36,859 nucleotides of DNA, taken from positions 1-36,859 of the forward strand of contig NZ_FOYM01000033.1 of the NCBI RefSeq assembly GCF_900115975.1, written 5' to 3'. Within the stretch, counting starts at the first letter, position 1. Each line of letters begins with the position of its first letter. The stretch comes from Desulfoscipio geothermicus DSM 3669 (GTDB taxonomy: Bacteria; Bacillota; Desulfotomaculia; Desulfotomaculales; Desulfallaceae). Positions 24,105 to 32,521 of this stretch are shown one piece after another. The position numbers and the translations under genes are program-made. The notes beneath the pieces were generated by a model, which worked only from the letters and a program-made list of their open reading frames with translations, did no database searches and was not told the DNA's origin.

Positions 24105-25387
24105 TTCCTCAAGTATACCACCCGCCCCCGGGGTCGCCGCCTGCGCCGGAACCTGAATATCGCCGCCATTGCTTTCAGCAGTACCAGCGCGGCCGGCACC
24201 GCCCCGGCCCGGAACCACCAGTAACTGGAAAGCTTGCGCGCTACCGGGTGCACCGTCACCAGCGGCACCCGGCCCAGTTCCCGACCCTCCGATTCAAGAA
24301 CCAGTTCACCGAGCTGTTCCCCGGCCTCCAGCGGGGCGGATATATTTTTATTCAACTCCACACGGCGGGTTACCCGCGGGTCCTCCCCGGTGGGAAAGTT
24401 GTAATACAAAAATCCCGCCGTTTCCAGCACGGCCCTGGCCGTACCGTATTGCACCGCTGCGTCGGTGATTATTTCCCGCGGTTTGACCAGCGCCACCGGA
24501 GTGAAGTTTTCAAACCCGTAATCCAGCAGCATAGCCGCATCGGTCCACAAGTTGGCGCCCTGGCTGTTCAATACCACCGCAATCAATTCCCGGTCGCCCC
24601 GCCTGGCCGATGCCGCAATGCACTGGCCCGCATCCACGGTATAACCGGTTTTGATGCCGTTGGCCCCCCGGTAGCCGTAATAATTGTGCCACAGCAGCTT
24701 GTTGTGGTTAAAGAAATCCTCCTGCACCGGCCCGTAAATCCGCTCCAGTTCCTGAACCTTTTCCAGCACTTCGGGTTTCATGTTTTCTTTGCGCGCCACT
24801 TTATAATTTACCGTGCTTACAATCCGGCGGAAGGTTTCGTTTTGCATGGCCGCCCGGCTGATCAGGGCCAGATCGCGGGCGGTGGTATAATGGTCCTCAT
24901 CAGGCATGCCGTTCGGGTTGACAAAGTGGGTATGGCGCGCCCCGATTTCCCGGGCCCGGGCGTTCATCATATCAGCGAAGCCCGGCACCGATCCGCCCAC
25001 GTGCTCGGCTATGGCCACCGCGGCATCATTGGCGGAACTGAGCATCAGCATGTACAGCAGGTGTTCCATTTTTACCTGTTCGCCCGGCTGCAGACCGATA
25101 CGCGTACCGCCCACCTTCGCCGCCCGTTCGCTCACCGTGACCATATCCGCCAATGACGATTTTTCCAGGGCCACCAGGGCGGTCATAATTTTGGTGGTGC
25201 TGGCGGGATACATTTTTTGGTCAGCATTTTTACTATACAATACCTGCCCGCCGGCGGCGTCCATCACCAGCACAGCCTCCCCCACCGGCGACGGGGGGGT
25301 GGCCGGGGATGCCATAACGGGAACCGCCGGATAAATCGCTGCCAGGATTAAACATAATAAAGCCAGTGCCAGTGCCTTGTTTGTCAC
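24089..25387 (-). CDS. dacF: D-alanyl-D-alanine carboxypeptidase (DacF/PBP5 type)
   Basis: This serine peptidase (S11) removes the terminal D-Ala from peptidoglycan stem peptides outside the membrane. A signal peptide (about residues 1-26, ending VMA-SPA) precedes the motifs STTK (S63), SAN (118-120) and KTG (246-248). A C-terminal beta-domain and a membrane helix (about 395-412) follow, with a very basic tail. The tail after the helix is longer than in typical DacF amphipathic anchors. The start is GTG at 25387 after AGGAG. It lies 15 bases downstream of feoB on the same strand, so it may be partly read from the iron-transport operon. Confidence 0.9.
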   Translation of the reverse strand: MTNKALALALLCLILAAIYPAVPVMASPATPPSPVGEAVLVMDAAGGQVLYSKNADQKMYPASTTKIMTALVALEKSSLADMVTVSERAAKVGGTRIGLQPGEQVKMEHLLYMLMLSSANDAAVAIAEHVGGSVPGFADMMNARAREIGARHTHFVNPNGMPDEDHYTTARDLALISRAAMQNETFRRIVSTVNYKVARKENMKPEVLEKVQELERIYGPVQEDFFNHNKLLWHNYYGYRGANGIKTGYTVDAGQCIAASARRGDRELIAVVLNSQGANLWTDAAMLLDYGFENFTPVALVKPREIITDAAVQYGTARAVLETAGFLYYNFPTGEDPRVTRRVELNKNISAPLEAGEQLGELVLESEGRELGRVPLVTVHPVARKLSSYWWFRAGAVPAALVLLKAMAAIFRFRRRRRPRGRVVYLRKRDRW

Positions 25388-25402
25388 TTCATCTACTCCT
25401 AT

Positions 25403-27331
25403 TCATCCAACTCTTTGCCGCCGGCGGGAGAGCAGCACTACCGGCGCCAGGGCCAGCGTCACCGCCAGGGCGGTAAGCGGCAGGGTCACGGCCGGGCTTA
25501 TCGCCCGGGCGAAAAAGACCACGCGGGCCAAAAGGCCGCCCCCCAGGAAGGCCAGCGCAAGAATAAGCAGCCACATCACCGCGCCCTCCCGCCAGCCCCG
25601 CTCCTTGAAAATCACCAGCGTGGAAGCGATACAGGGCACAAACATGGTCAGGGTCACCAGCGCCACAAAAACTTGCAGCGGTTCCATGGGAATTTCCATG
25701 ACCCCGGCGGTGCCGAAATCCCGCCGGATAAAGCCCATGATGATGGCACCGGCGGTTTCCCTGGGTAAAAAGAGCCAGCCCGTGGTAAGAGGCTCCAATA
25801 ACTGCTGGATTTTTTCCATCAGCCCGGTTACGCGCAGTAAGCTCAGCAGCAGCGCGCCGCCCAGGAAAATGGGGAAGGCTTCTTTGATGAAACCGAAAGT
25901 TCTGGTCCAGGTTTTAAGCAGCACATTGCCAGGGCGGGGTATGCGCATGGAGGGCAGGTCCAGAAGCAGCGGCGCGGTGGACCCGGGCAACAACCGGTCC
26001 AGTACGGTGCCCACTCCGGCCATGATGCTGAATATGATAAATCCATATAAAAACATGTACCCCGGACCCAGAGAACCCAGTATGGCCGCCACAAAAGCCA
26101 GTTGAGCCGAACAGGGTACCGACAGGGCCAGCAAAAAAGTGGCGATGCGCCGCTCCCGCCGTCCGGGCAAAAGCCGGGTGGTGATGATGGCCATGGTCAC
26201 GCAGCCAAAGCCCAGCACCACCGGGATTACAGCCTGACCGTTCAGCCCCAGGTAACCCATGACCCGGTCCATTAAAATAGCGATCCTTGGCAAGTACCCG
26301 GAATCCTCCAGCAGGGAAAGCACCAGGTAAAACCCCAATACCAACGGCAACAGCAGTCCCAATAAATAGGTAACAGCCATGGTCAACAGCCCGAACTGCC
26401 CGGCCATTATTACCCCCGCCGGGGAATGCAGGTCCATTACCCGGCCAAGCAATGAGCGTACCAGCGGCTCGTAATAACCGCTCATGATTACTCCTTCAGT
26501 GTAACCCACCACGGTCTGGGCAAAAAAAACGCCCACCAGTTCGTACATCAGCCATAAGGTCACCAGCAGCAGCGGGATGCCGGTCACCGGCCTGATCAAC
26601 CAGTGTCCCAGCCGGGTGGCCCACGCCGCGTCAGCGCCCCGCTCCCATAGCACGGCGGCACAGATGTCGTTAACCCGGTTGCGTCTCGCGGCATAGATTT
26701 TTTCCTTTTCGTCGCCGGGGTCCAGCCCGTGGCGGGCGGCCACCTCCGCATCCCCCTCCGACACCAGGAGCGCCTCGCTCCGGGAGAGGTTGGGGTAACG
26801 TCCCAATATTTTTTCCACCGGGGTATCAGGCTGGCCGGGCCGGGCCCGGAACAGCTGTTCCTTTAACAGGTCAATGCCGGCGCCGGTTGTGGCCACCGTG
26901 GGCACCACGGGCACGCCCAACCGGTTTTCCAGCACGCCGGCATCCAGTTCCAAACCGCGTTCCGGCAGTTCGTCCACCATATTAAGGGCCACCATCATCG
27001 GCACTCCCATATCCACAAGCTGGCAGGTAAGAAAAAGATCACGGTCCAGGTGCACCGCGTCCACCACGTTGATCACCAGGTCGGCGCTCAGCACGGCATC
27101 CCGTACCAGGACTTCTTCGGCATTTAAAGCCGACAGCCCGTAAACCCCGGGGGTGTCCACCAAAAAGTCGTTCCCCAGTTTACCGCAGCAAAATTCCATG
27201 GTGGTGCCGGGGAAATTGGATACATCTACGTACTGTCCGGTCAGCCGGTGAAAGCACACCGACTTGCCCACATTGGGGTTGCCCGCGAGAACTATTATCT
27301 TTTGACCTTCCGCCTTGTTTTTCACTACCAT
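25403..27331 (-). CDS. feoB: Ferrous iron transport protein B
   Basis: FeoB is a membrane Fe(II) transporter with an N-terminal G domain. G1 is GNPNVGKS (about residues 17-24), G2 lies in SNFPGTTME, G3 is DTPGVYGL and G4 is NMVD. About ten membrane segments follow, with the gate Cys motifs SVPCSAQLAF and FVPCIASTLV. The KSVCFHRLTGQY segment and the 642-residue length set it apart from the 770-residue enterobacterial type. ATG at 27331 follows GAGGAC; the frame to 27439 lacks an SD. It is 161 bases downstream of feoA, a gap containing a GTGTG/CACAC hairpin at about 27465-27490. Confidence 0.93.
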   Translation of the reverse strand: MVVKNKAEGQKIIVLAGNPNVGKSVCFHRLTGQYVDVSNFPGTTMEFCCGKLGNDFLVDTPGVYGLSALNAEEVLVRDAVLSADLVINVVDAVHLDRDLFLTCQLVDMGVPMMVALNMVDELPERGLELDAGVLENRLGVPVVPTVATTGAGIDLLKEQLFRARPGQPDTPVEKILGRYPNLSRSEALLVSEGDAEVAARHGLDPGDEKEKIYAARRNRVNDICAAVLWERGADAAWATRLGHWLIRPVTGIPLLLVTLWLMYELVGVFFAQTVVGYTEGVIMSGYYEPLVRSLLGRVMDLHSPAGVIMAGQFGLLTMAVTYLLGLLLPLVLGFYLVLSLLEDSGYLPRIAILMDRVMGYLGLNGQAVIPVVLGFGCVTMAIITTRLLPGRRERRIATFLLALSVPCSAQLAFVAAILGSLGPGYMFLYGFIIFSIMAGVGTVLDRLLPGSTAPLLLDLPSMRIPRPGNVLLKTWTRTFGFIKEAFPIFLGGALLLSLLRVTGLMEKIQQLLEPLTTGWLFLPRETAGAIIMGFIRRDFGTAGVMEIPMEPLQVFVALVTLTMFVPCIASTLVIFKERGWREGAVMWLLILALAFLGGGLLARVVFFARAISPAVTLPLTALAVTLALAPVVLLSRRRQRVG

Positions 27332-27492
27332 TGTTAAGTCCTCATCCTGAAAATAATGCAGTAAAAAAAATGGAGTAAAACCAGAAAAGCCCGGTCCCCC
27401 CGGGCGTTGCATATGAGTGTACGGCCTACCGCTCTGCAAAACTTCGCCGCCTTAAAATCCTCGTATTGTGTGTTCCTTTTCGCACACACGCT

Positions 27493-27765
27493 TTAACAAA
27501 CTTCGCTTTTCAGCCGGGTGGCGACCGGTATTGTTTCTCCCGCCCGGGACAGCAACTCCACATCAATATGGCGGGCCAAACTCCTGCCAACGGCGATTTC
27601 CTGCCTGAGTTTGCCGAGCACCACCGGACCGGCGGGAATCACTTCGGCGCAGGTCAATACCACCCCTTCAACAATACCCATGCGGAGAGCACGCTGTTTG
27701 ATCCCGGCATCGGCAATGGAAATTATCTTGATCAGGTCGCCCCGCTTCACTTTATCCAACAGCAT
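27493..27765 (-). CDS. feoA: FeoA-domain protein
   Basis: A 90-residue SH3-like FeoA domain: LDKVKRGDLIKIISIADAGI, then the RALRMGIVEGV motif and ARHIDVELL near the end. FeoA supports FeoB-mediated iron uptake. The start is ATG at 27765 after CTGGAGG. The open frame to 27843 must be discarded, because its first TTG is the -35 hexamer of the feoA promoter. It precedes feoB and is divergent from a small ORF at 27918. Confidence 0.9.
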   Translation of the reverse strand: MLLDKVKRGDLIKIISIADAGIKQRALRMGIVEGVVLTCAEVIPAGPVVLGKLRQEIAVGRSLARHIDVELLSRAGETIPVATRLKSEVC

Positions 27766-27814
27766 GCGCGCCAGGCCTCCAGTAAATTGATAAAGAAAAC
27801 CGTTCTCGCCAACT

Positions 27815-27843
27815 ATTATATTTTCCGCGGACAGCCCGGTCAA
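27815..27843 (-). promoter_or_regulatory. feoA promoter
   Basis: On the minus strand TTGACC (27843-27838) and TATAAT (27820-27815) are exactly 17 bases apart. Upstream, GATAAAA-AA-TTTTATC (27864-27879) is a palindrome that might be an iron-responsive operator. It does not fit the 7-1-7 Fur box well. Confidence 0.75.
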
Positions 27844-27917
27844 TAATTAATTCTGTTAAGATTGATAAAAAATTTTATCCCCGGTAACAATACTATAAAA
27901 AAGGAGGTTATCGCCCA

Positions 27918-28067
27918 ATGACCGGTATTGATGCCAAGGGCATGGAAGTGGCCAAATTGACCGAGGATCAGCTAAATCGCCTGGTCAGCGCAGAGAAGGA
28001 AATAAACAACGCCGGGGCCGGCCAGGAAATCTACCTGCTGGCCGTATCCCGCCACCCGGGCCGGTAG
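27918..28067 (+). CDS. 49-residue protein of unknown function, divergent from feoA
   Basis: ATG at 27918 follows a perfect AAGGAGG at 10 bases; the stop is TAG at 28065-28067. The product begins MTGIDAKGMEVAKLTEDQLN and continues RLVSAEKEINNAGAGQEIYL, ending with a short basic tail. It is mostly helical and soluble with no Cys or membrane segment. A 33-bp-stem hairpin begins one base after the stop. The SD strength, codon usage like its neighbours and the adjacent hairpin support a real gene. Its role is unknown; the shared upstream region with feoA is the only hint. Confidence 0.7.
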   Translation: MTGIDAKGMEVAKLTEDQLNRLVSAEKEINNAGAGQEIYLLAVSRHPGR

Positions 28068-28068
28068 C

Positions 28069-28141
28069 AAAAAGGGGGAAAAAGGGGACTGGCTCCGATT
28101 CGTTTTTTGAATCGGAGCCAGTCCCCTTTTTCCCCCTTTTT
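28069..28141. repeat. Giant hairpin, family C (GGGGACTGGCTCCGATTC)
   Basis: A perfect 33-bp stem (28069-28101 with 28109-28141) with a 7-base loop GTTTTTT. The left arm contains GGGGACTGGCTCCGATTC and two A5 runs. On the plus strand it follows the small ORF directly and ends in T-runs, so it can terminate that transcript. Its GGGGAC core relates it to families A and D. Confidence 0.9.
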
Positions 28142-28175
28142 TCCGGAGGCGGCCGACTGCCCGCCGGGGAACAGT
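28132..28175. repeat. 44-bp direct repeat, copy 1
   Basis: Starts CCCCCTTTTTTCCGGAGGC and ends CGCCGGGGAACAGT. Identical to 30367-30410. Together they flank the GGDEF/HD-GYP gene in the same orientation. Internally GGCGG and CCGCC can pair around CCGACTGC. Copy 1 overlaps the right arm of the family C hairpin. Confidence 0.92.
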
Positions 28176-28193
28176 TAAATCACAATACATATT

Positions 28194-30359
28194 TCAACTT
28201 GGTATTGCAACGGGTTCCCGAGACCGCTTTTCACTGATTACCCGACAAATACTTTCCCTCCTGCTCTCTAAAATTTGAATAAACCTATCGACCAACCGGG
28301 GGTCAAACTGACTGCCCTTATTTCTGTGCAGTTCCAGTATCGCCTCATCCAAAGATAAATTTCTTTTATAAGGCCTGGGCATCGTCATGGCATCAAAGCT
28401 ATCCGCGACAGCAATGATCCGCGCCCCCAGGGGTATTCCCTCTCCGGCCAACCCGGACGGGTATCCACTGCCGTCATATCTTTCATGATGATGCAGCACA
28501 AAGGGGATAATTTCCCTGAACAGGTCAAATGACGCCAGTATATTGCACCCCCAGCGGGGATGTTGTTTCATTACCCGCCATTGGGCCTCTTCAAACTTGC
28601 CCGGTTTGAACAGAATTTCACCGGGGACTTCCAGTTTGCCGATATCATGCAGAAAAGCGGCCGCTTTGATAAGGGCTACCTCTTTCGGAGGCAATTGCAA
28701 ATCGCCGGCCAGTGCCGCCGCGTATTCCGCCACATTTGTTGAATGAATAAAAATATAGCGGTCTTTATCTTTAATCAGGTCGCCGATGGCCCGTAATGAA
28801 TTGGTTAAATCGCCGCGGCTTTTGCTTAATATATTTTGAAATTGACCAATAGCTGCAAAGTATACCTGCACCCGGTTTTTGGCATTGCGCTTGGCGTGAT
28901 ACATGGCTTCGTCAGCCATTTTAATCAAATCCCGGACACCGGCGGCGTGCTGCGGGTAAAGGGCAATGCCGATGCTTACGGTCAAACTTCCCCCGGGTAG
29001 TTGTTCTTTATACTGAAAAGGATGTTCCGCAATCTGGCATCGCAACCGCTCTCCGATGCGCCAGGCAATCCGGTAGTCGCTATCGGGCAAAACAATACCG
29101 AATTCATCACCTCCGTACCGGCCCACAATATCGGAGGCGCGGGTATGTTTTAATAATATCCGGGCAAATTCCTTCAGCAACTCGTCACCGGCCGGATGGC
29201 CGAAGTGATCGTTGTAATATTTGAAGTTATCAATGTCGAGCAGCATAAAGGCCAGGGATTTATTCTGCTCGATGCTTTTCTTCACTTCTCTGTTCAATGC
29301 CTTTTGCAAATAGCTGTGATTGTATAAACCGGTCAGCCCGTCCCGCAGCGTCAAACCATACAGCTTTTCTTCCAAAGCCTTGCGCTCGGTGATCTCCCTG
29401 GCTATCAAGATAACACCGGTACCGCTTTTTTCTTTTTCCAGGGGCAGGCAGTCAACGTTAAGCACCATCTCCCATCCGTCCTGCGCCGTCAGGTAATATT
29501 CCTGACTGCATATGCCCCGGCCGTGAGCCATCACTTCAGGTATCGGAAAAACGCATTTTACCCAATTTTCTGTTTTTTCATCGCTGAATATATATGCATA
29601 ATGCCGGCCCAACACCGCCGAGCGGTTGATTTCAAAAATTTGCTCGGCCACCTGGTTAAATGTTTTTATAATGCCTTTACGGTCGATGGCAACAACTGCG
29701 TTCCTGGTGGTGCGCAATATAGACCGGTAAAAACCATGCTCTTCCAAAAACTTGCGCGAGGTGGCCAGACTGGCAAATATACCGGTAAAAAGACCCAACA
29801 CAGTAAACACCACGCCCACGGCCATCACCCGCCGGCTGTTCGCCACAGCGGTTCCGGCAACAGCGAAAGTATCCGCCAGGCGCATTTCCTGCACCGTGTC
29901 AACCGCGCGCAATAGTTCATTGTTCAGCCCGAATAACTGCCACTTCAGCTCTTCCGGCAACCCGGCGCCTTTTGTCACCAGGGGCACAACCCTTTGTTCA
30001 CAATAATTATTGTACTCTTCATTCAATATCTTGATATTGCGGGCCAAAGGTTTACGGGCATCCCGGATAACAGTGATCAGTTCGTCTTCCAGGCGGGCGT
30101 TAGCCCGCGCCAGTTGCCTGAAATCCGCCAGGTGTTCGGGCTTGCCGCTGATAATGTACATATTCATAGATTGGGATTGGGCCATAATGTTTTCTTTTAT
30201 CTTTCCGATACTTACCACTTTTTCCACCTGTTTGCCCACCAGCGCGGTGTTGCTGTGCAGCCGCACCAGCCACTGGATGACAAAACAAGCCATCAACAGG
30301 GTGCCTGCCAAAATAGCCAGAAAAGCGGCCAGCATCCTTTTATCGACATATAAACGCAT
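28194..30359 (-). CDS. Membrane-bound PAS-GGDEF-HD-GYP cyclic-di-GMP enzyme
   Basis: A 721-residue protein. TM1 is at about 9-32, an extracytoplasmic helical sensor region follows, and TM2 is at about 177-198. A PAS domain spans about 208-325 (AVVAIDRKGIIKTFNQVAEQ onward). In the GGDEF domain, RYGGDEF is intact at 414-420 and the inhibitory RxxD site (RASD) lies five residues upstream. The HD-GYP domain has HDIGK at 571-575 and HHERYDGSGYP at about 624-634. Both synthesis and hydrolysis of c-di-GMP are therefore possible. ATG at 30359 follows a G9 run as SD; the frame to 30449 would overlap the chemoreceptor end. It is flanked by 44-bp direct repeats. Confidence 0.92.
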   Translation of the reverse strand: MRLYVDKRMLAAFLAILAGTLLMACFVIQWLVRLHSNTALVGKQVEKVVSIGKIKENIMAQSQSMNMYIISGKPEHLADFRQLARANARLEDELITVIRDARKPLARNIKILNEEYNNYCEQRVVPLVTKGAGLPEELKWQLFGLNNELLRAVDTVQEMRLADTFAVAGTAVANSRRVMAVGVVFTVLGLFTGIFASLATSRKFLEEHGFYRSILRTTRNAVVAIDRKGIIKTFNQVAEQIFEINRSAVLGRHYAYIFSDEKTENWVKCVFPIPEVMAHGRGICSQEYYLTAQDGWEMVLNVDCLPLEKEKSGTGVILIAREITERKALEEKLYGLTLRDGLTGLYNHSYLQKALNREVKKSIEQNKSLAFMLLDIDNFKYYNDHFGHPAGDELLKEFARILLKHTRASDIVGRYGGDEFGIVLPDSDYRIAWRIGERLRCQIAEHPFQYKEQLPGGSLTVSIGIALYPQHAAGVRDLIKMADEAMYHAKRNAKNRVQVYFAAIGQFQNILSKSRGDLTNSLRAIGDLIKDKDRYIFIHSTNVAEYAAALAGDLQLPPKEVALIKAAAFLHDIGKLEVPGEILFKPGKFEEAQWRVMKQHPRWGCNILASFDLFREIIPFVLHHHERYDGSGYPSGLAGEGIPLGARIIAVADSFDAMTMPRPYKRNLSLDEAILELHRNKGSQFDPRLVDRFIQILESRRESICRVISEKRSREPVAIPS

Positions 30360-30366
30360 AATCCCC

Positions 30367-30410
30367 CCCCCTTTTTTCCGGAGGCGGCCGACTGCCCGCC
30401 GGGGAACAGT
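30367..30410. repeat. 44-bp direct repeat, copy 2
   Basis: Identical to 28132-28175. It lies in the 86-base gap between the chemoreceptor stop and the GGDEF/HD-GYP start. Its C-run adjoins the G9 run (minus strand) used as SD by that gene. Confidence 0.92.
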
Positions 30411-30445
30411 CAACCGCCTGGATAACCCGGCGCCGCACCCATATA

Positions 30446-32257
30446 TCAACCCCGTTCCGAACCGGAATCCAACTTAAAGCCCTCCACCACCCGCTGCAGT
30501 TCCGCCGCCACCCCGGCCAGTTCCTGGGCCGCACCGGAAACCTGCTGTACAGTGGAGGTTATTTGCTGGCTGGCCGCCGACAAGTGCTGGGTGCCTTCGT
30601 TAACCTGGTCCGCGCCGGTGGAAAGGTCCTTGATCATGCCGGTATTGTGCCGGACCGATTCTATTATTTCCCGGAGCGCCGTTTCCGCCCCGGCCGCCAG
30701 CCGGACACCTTCATCCACCTCGGTCACCCCGCGGTCCATGGCTGTTATGGCCCCGTTTACGCCTGCCTGCACCTGCTGTACCAGCCCGGTGATTTCACCG
30801 GCGGCCTGCCCGGACTGTTCCGCCAGCTTGCGCACTTCCTCGGCCACCACGGCGAAACCCCGGCCGTGCTCACCGGCCCTGGCCGCCTCGATGGCCGCGT
30901 TCAGGGCCAGCAGGTTGGTCTGGTCGGCAATGCCGGTGATGGTGCCGATAATTTGTCCGATACGCCCGGACTGCTCGCCCAGTTCATGCACCGCCCGGGA
31001 TATCCGCTTGCTGTTTTCGGCGATGGCGTTGATTTTCTCCAGGGCCTGCCCCACGGCGGCGCTGCCGTTTTCGGCCATTTCCCGCATGCGCTCGGACTCT
31101 TGCCCCGCCGACCGGGCGTTTTCCGCACTGGAGGCCGAGGTGGCCGCCAATTCGTTGGTGGTACCGGCCACCTCTTCCATGGTGGCGCTCACTTCCTGGG
31201 CGGAGGCGGCCAGTTCCTGGCTGTGGGATGAAATTTTCAGCGAGTTGTCCTGTAATTTACCGATAATATTCCGCAGGCTGTCTGTCATTTGGTTGAAGGC
31301 GCCGGCCAGTTCGCCGATTTCATCCCCGGTCTCGACCGCAACCGTTCTGGTTAAATCACCCCGCGCCACCTGCCGGACACTTTCCAGCAGCAAATTTACG
31401 GGCCGCAGCAAATGCCGGGCCGTCAAAAGCGCCAGCGCCGCGCCGGCCAATACCACCATAATGCCCAGGGTTGCATTATACCGGCGCATAACATATACCG
31501 GGGTAAGAAAGTCTTTCACCGGCGAGGTCAGGGCAACGGACCAGCCCTTGCCTTCATACTCGCCCCACCCGTCCAGGGGCACGTAGGCCACGTATTTGTC
31601 CACCCCTTCGTAAGTATACCGGGCAAACCCGCTATCGCCCCGCACCATTTTTTCACCGGCGGCTTTCAGCCCTGGAATTTCCATCTCCAAAATATTGTCC
31701 CGCAGTACCATTTCCCTGTTGGGGTGCGCCATGATCATTCCCTGGTTGTTGACCAAAAAGGCATATCCTGTTTTGCCGGTTTCCTTTTGCAGGGCGGCGA
31801 AATCGTCCACCATGGCCCAAATGGTGTTTTCCAGCACCAGGCGGCTGGTCAACACCCCGATAATATCGCCGCCGGCGTCCCGCACGGGGTGGGCAAAGCT
31901 TAATACCGGCTTCTGCAGGTCCACGGACATGCGCACGTCCGATATGTACAAATCGCCTTTTACAGCGGTTTTATACCAGTCCTTGTCGTTCTTCATCACC
32001 CCCACGTGGCCGTCACTGTCGGCAATCTGCAATCCCGCAGCGTCCGTCAGGGAAATGGAGTCGTAGTAACCGTAATCCTTTTTGAAACTTTGCAGCACCG
32101 CCGACTTTTCCGCCGCCGGGACATCCATGGTTGTCAATTTGGGATGTTTGGCCATGATGATAATGTCTTTGCTCCGCTCGTACACATATTTGTCAATCAT
32201 GTCCGCATAAATCCGTCCGTCGGTCAACAGCCTCTCCCGGGTGTAATCCACCAGCAT
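30446..32257 (-). CDS. Methyl-accepting chemotaxis protein, main open portion
   Basis: The open part (603 residues from the ATG at 32257) has a dCache-like extracellular sensor (about 1-265), TM2 (about 273-292), HAMP (about 293-345) and the cytoplasmic signalling domain. The hairpin tip reads [20 protein letters not shown], then [15 protein letters not shown]. The first membrane helix expected before the sensor is missing from this frame but is encoded just upstream in phase, beyond a TAG at 32276-32278. The ATG at 32257 has no good SD. A version starting here would lack its N-terminal anchor, so the gene is probably disrupted, or expressed only by readthrough. Confidence 0.88.
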   Translation of the reverse strand: MLVDYTRERLLTDGRIYADMIDKYVYERSKDIIIMAKHPKLTTMDVPAAEKSAVLQSFKKDYGYYDSISLTDAAGLQIADSDGHVGVMKNDKDWYKTAVKGDLYISDVRMSVDLQKPVLSFAHPVRDAGGDIIGVLTSRLVLENTIWAMVDDFAALQKETGKTGYAFLVNNQGMIMAHPNREMVLRDNILEMEIPGLKAAGEKMVRGDSGFARYTYEGVDKYVAYVPLDGWGEYEGKGWSVALTSPVKDFLTPVYVMRRYNATLGIMVVLAGAALALLTARHLLRPVNLLLESVRQVARGDLTRTVAVETGDEIGELAGAFNQMTDSLRNIIGKLQDNSLKISSHSQELAASAQEVSATMEEVAGTTNELAATSASSAENARSAGQESERMREMAENGSAAVGQALEKINAIAENSKRISRAVHELGEQSGRIGQIIGTITGIADQTNLLALNAAIEAARAGEHGRGFAVVAEEVRKLAEQSGQAAGEITGLVQQVQAGVNGAITAMDRGVTEVDEGVRLAAGAETALREIIESVRHNTGMIKDLSTGADQVNEGTQHLSAASQQITSTVQQVSGAAQELAGVAAELQRVVEGFKLDSGSERG

Positions 32258-32275
32258 GGCCCGGGACTTATTGTA

Positions 32276-32374
32276 CTATAAGTAACCAATCAATAAAACT
32301 GCGAGAATGATCAATGCTGCGGTGGCCATGGCCAGCTTGGTTTTAATACTAGTCCTCCCCATGCAAACGGGCAT
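32276..32374 (-). pseudogene. In-phase N-terminal segment of the chemoreceptor, ended by TAG
   Basis: ATG at 32374 follows AGGTGG at about 7 bases and opens a frame of 32 codons: MPVCMGRTSIKTKLAMATAA, then LIILAVLLIGYL, a typical chemoreceptor first helix. Codon 33 is TAG (32278-32276). The next six codons (YNKSRA) lead straight into the ATG at 32257 in the same phase. Without the TAG the reading frame 30446-32374 would give a 642-codon receptor of normal architecture. Confidence 0.82.
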
Positions 32375-32421
32375 AAAACATCCACCTGTTATATGCCCTT
32401 TCACCACCTTTCCGTAATATT

Positions 32422-32439
32422 TTGTGATCTATTTCACTA
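32422..32439. promoter_or_regulatory. CRP/FNR- or Rex-like operator (site 3)
   Basis: TTGTGATCTATTTCACTA fits TTGTGA-N6-TCACAA with one mismatch. It lies at about +3 to +20 of the chemoreceptor transcript, a position expected for repression. Related to sites 1 (22701) and 2 (23910). Confidence 0.6.
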
Positions 32440-32448
32440 TTAAGGATA

Positions 32449-32477
32449 ATCTTATTGCAATTATTTTTTTATGTCAA
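32449..32477 (-). promoter_or_regulatory. Chemoreceptor promoter
   Basis: On the minus strand TTGACA (32477-32472) and TAAGAT (32454-32449) are exactly 17 bases apart. The predicted start is about 32442, leaving a leader of about 68 bases to the ATG at 32374. This supports 32374, not 32257, as the original start of the receptor gene. Confidence 0.75.
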
Positions 32478-32521
32478 TATTTATATTAAAATTATTCTTC
32501 GATTTATACATTTTACCGGTT

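Noticed and set aside
27766-27843. Longer feoA starting at 27843
   Set aside because: The upstream codons overlap a TTGACC-17-TATAAT promoter, and the better SD (CTGGAGG) precedes the ATG at 27765.
27864-27879. GATAAAA-AA-TTTTATC as a Fur box
   Set aside because: It does not fit the 7-1-7 or 19-bp Fur consensus and lies upstream of, not within, the feoA promoter. Kept only as a possible operator.
28132-30410. The 44-bp repeats as c-di-GMP riboswitches
   Set aside because: They are too short and lack the GEMM aptamer core; only a CCTCCGG-like word is shared.
32276-32278. TAG in the chemoreceptor as a pyrrolysine codon
   Set aside because: TAG ends several other genes here (murE, murG, the small ORFs), chemoreceptors are not known pyrrolysine proteins, and no pyl gene or insertion element is visible. 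Nonsense mutation or sequencing error is simpler.
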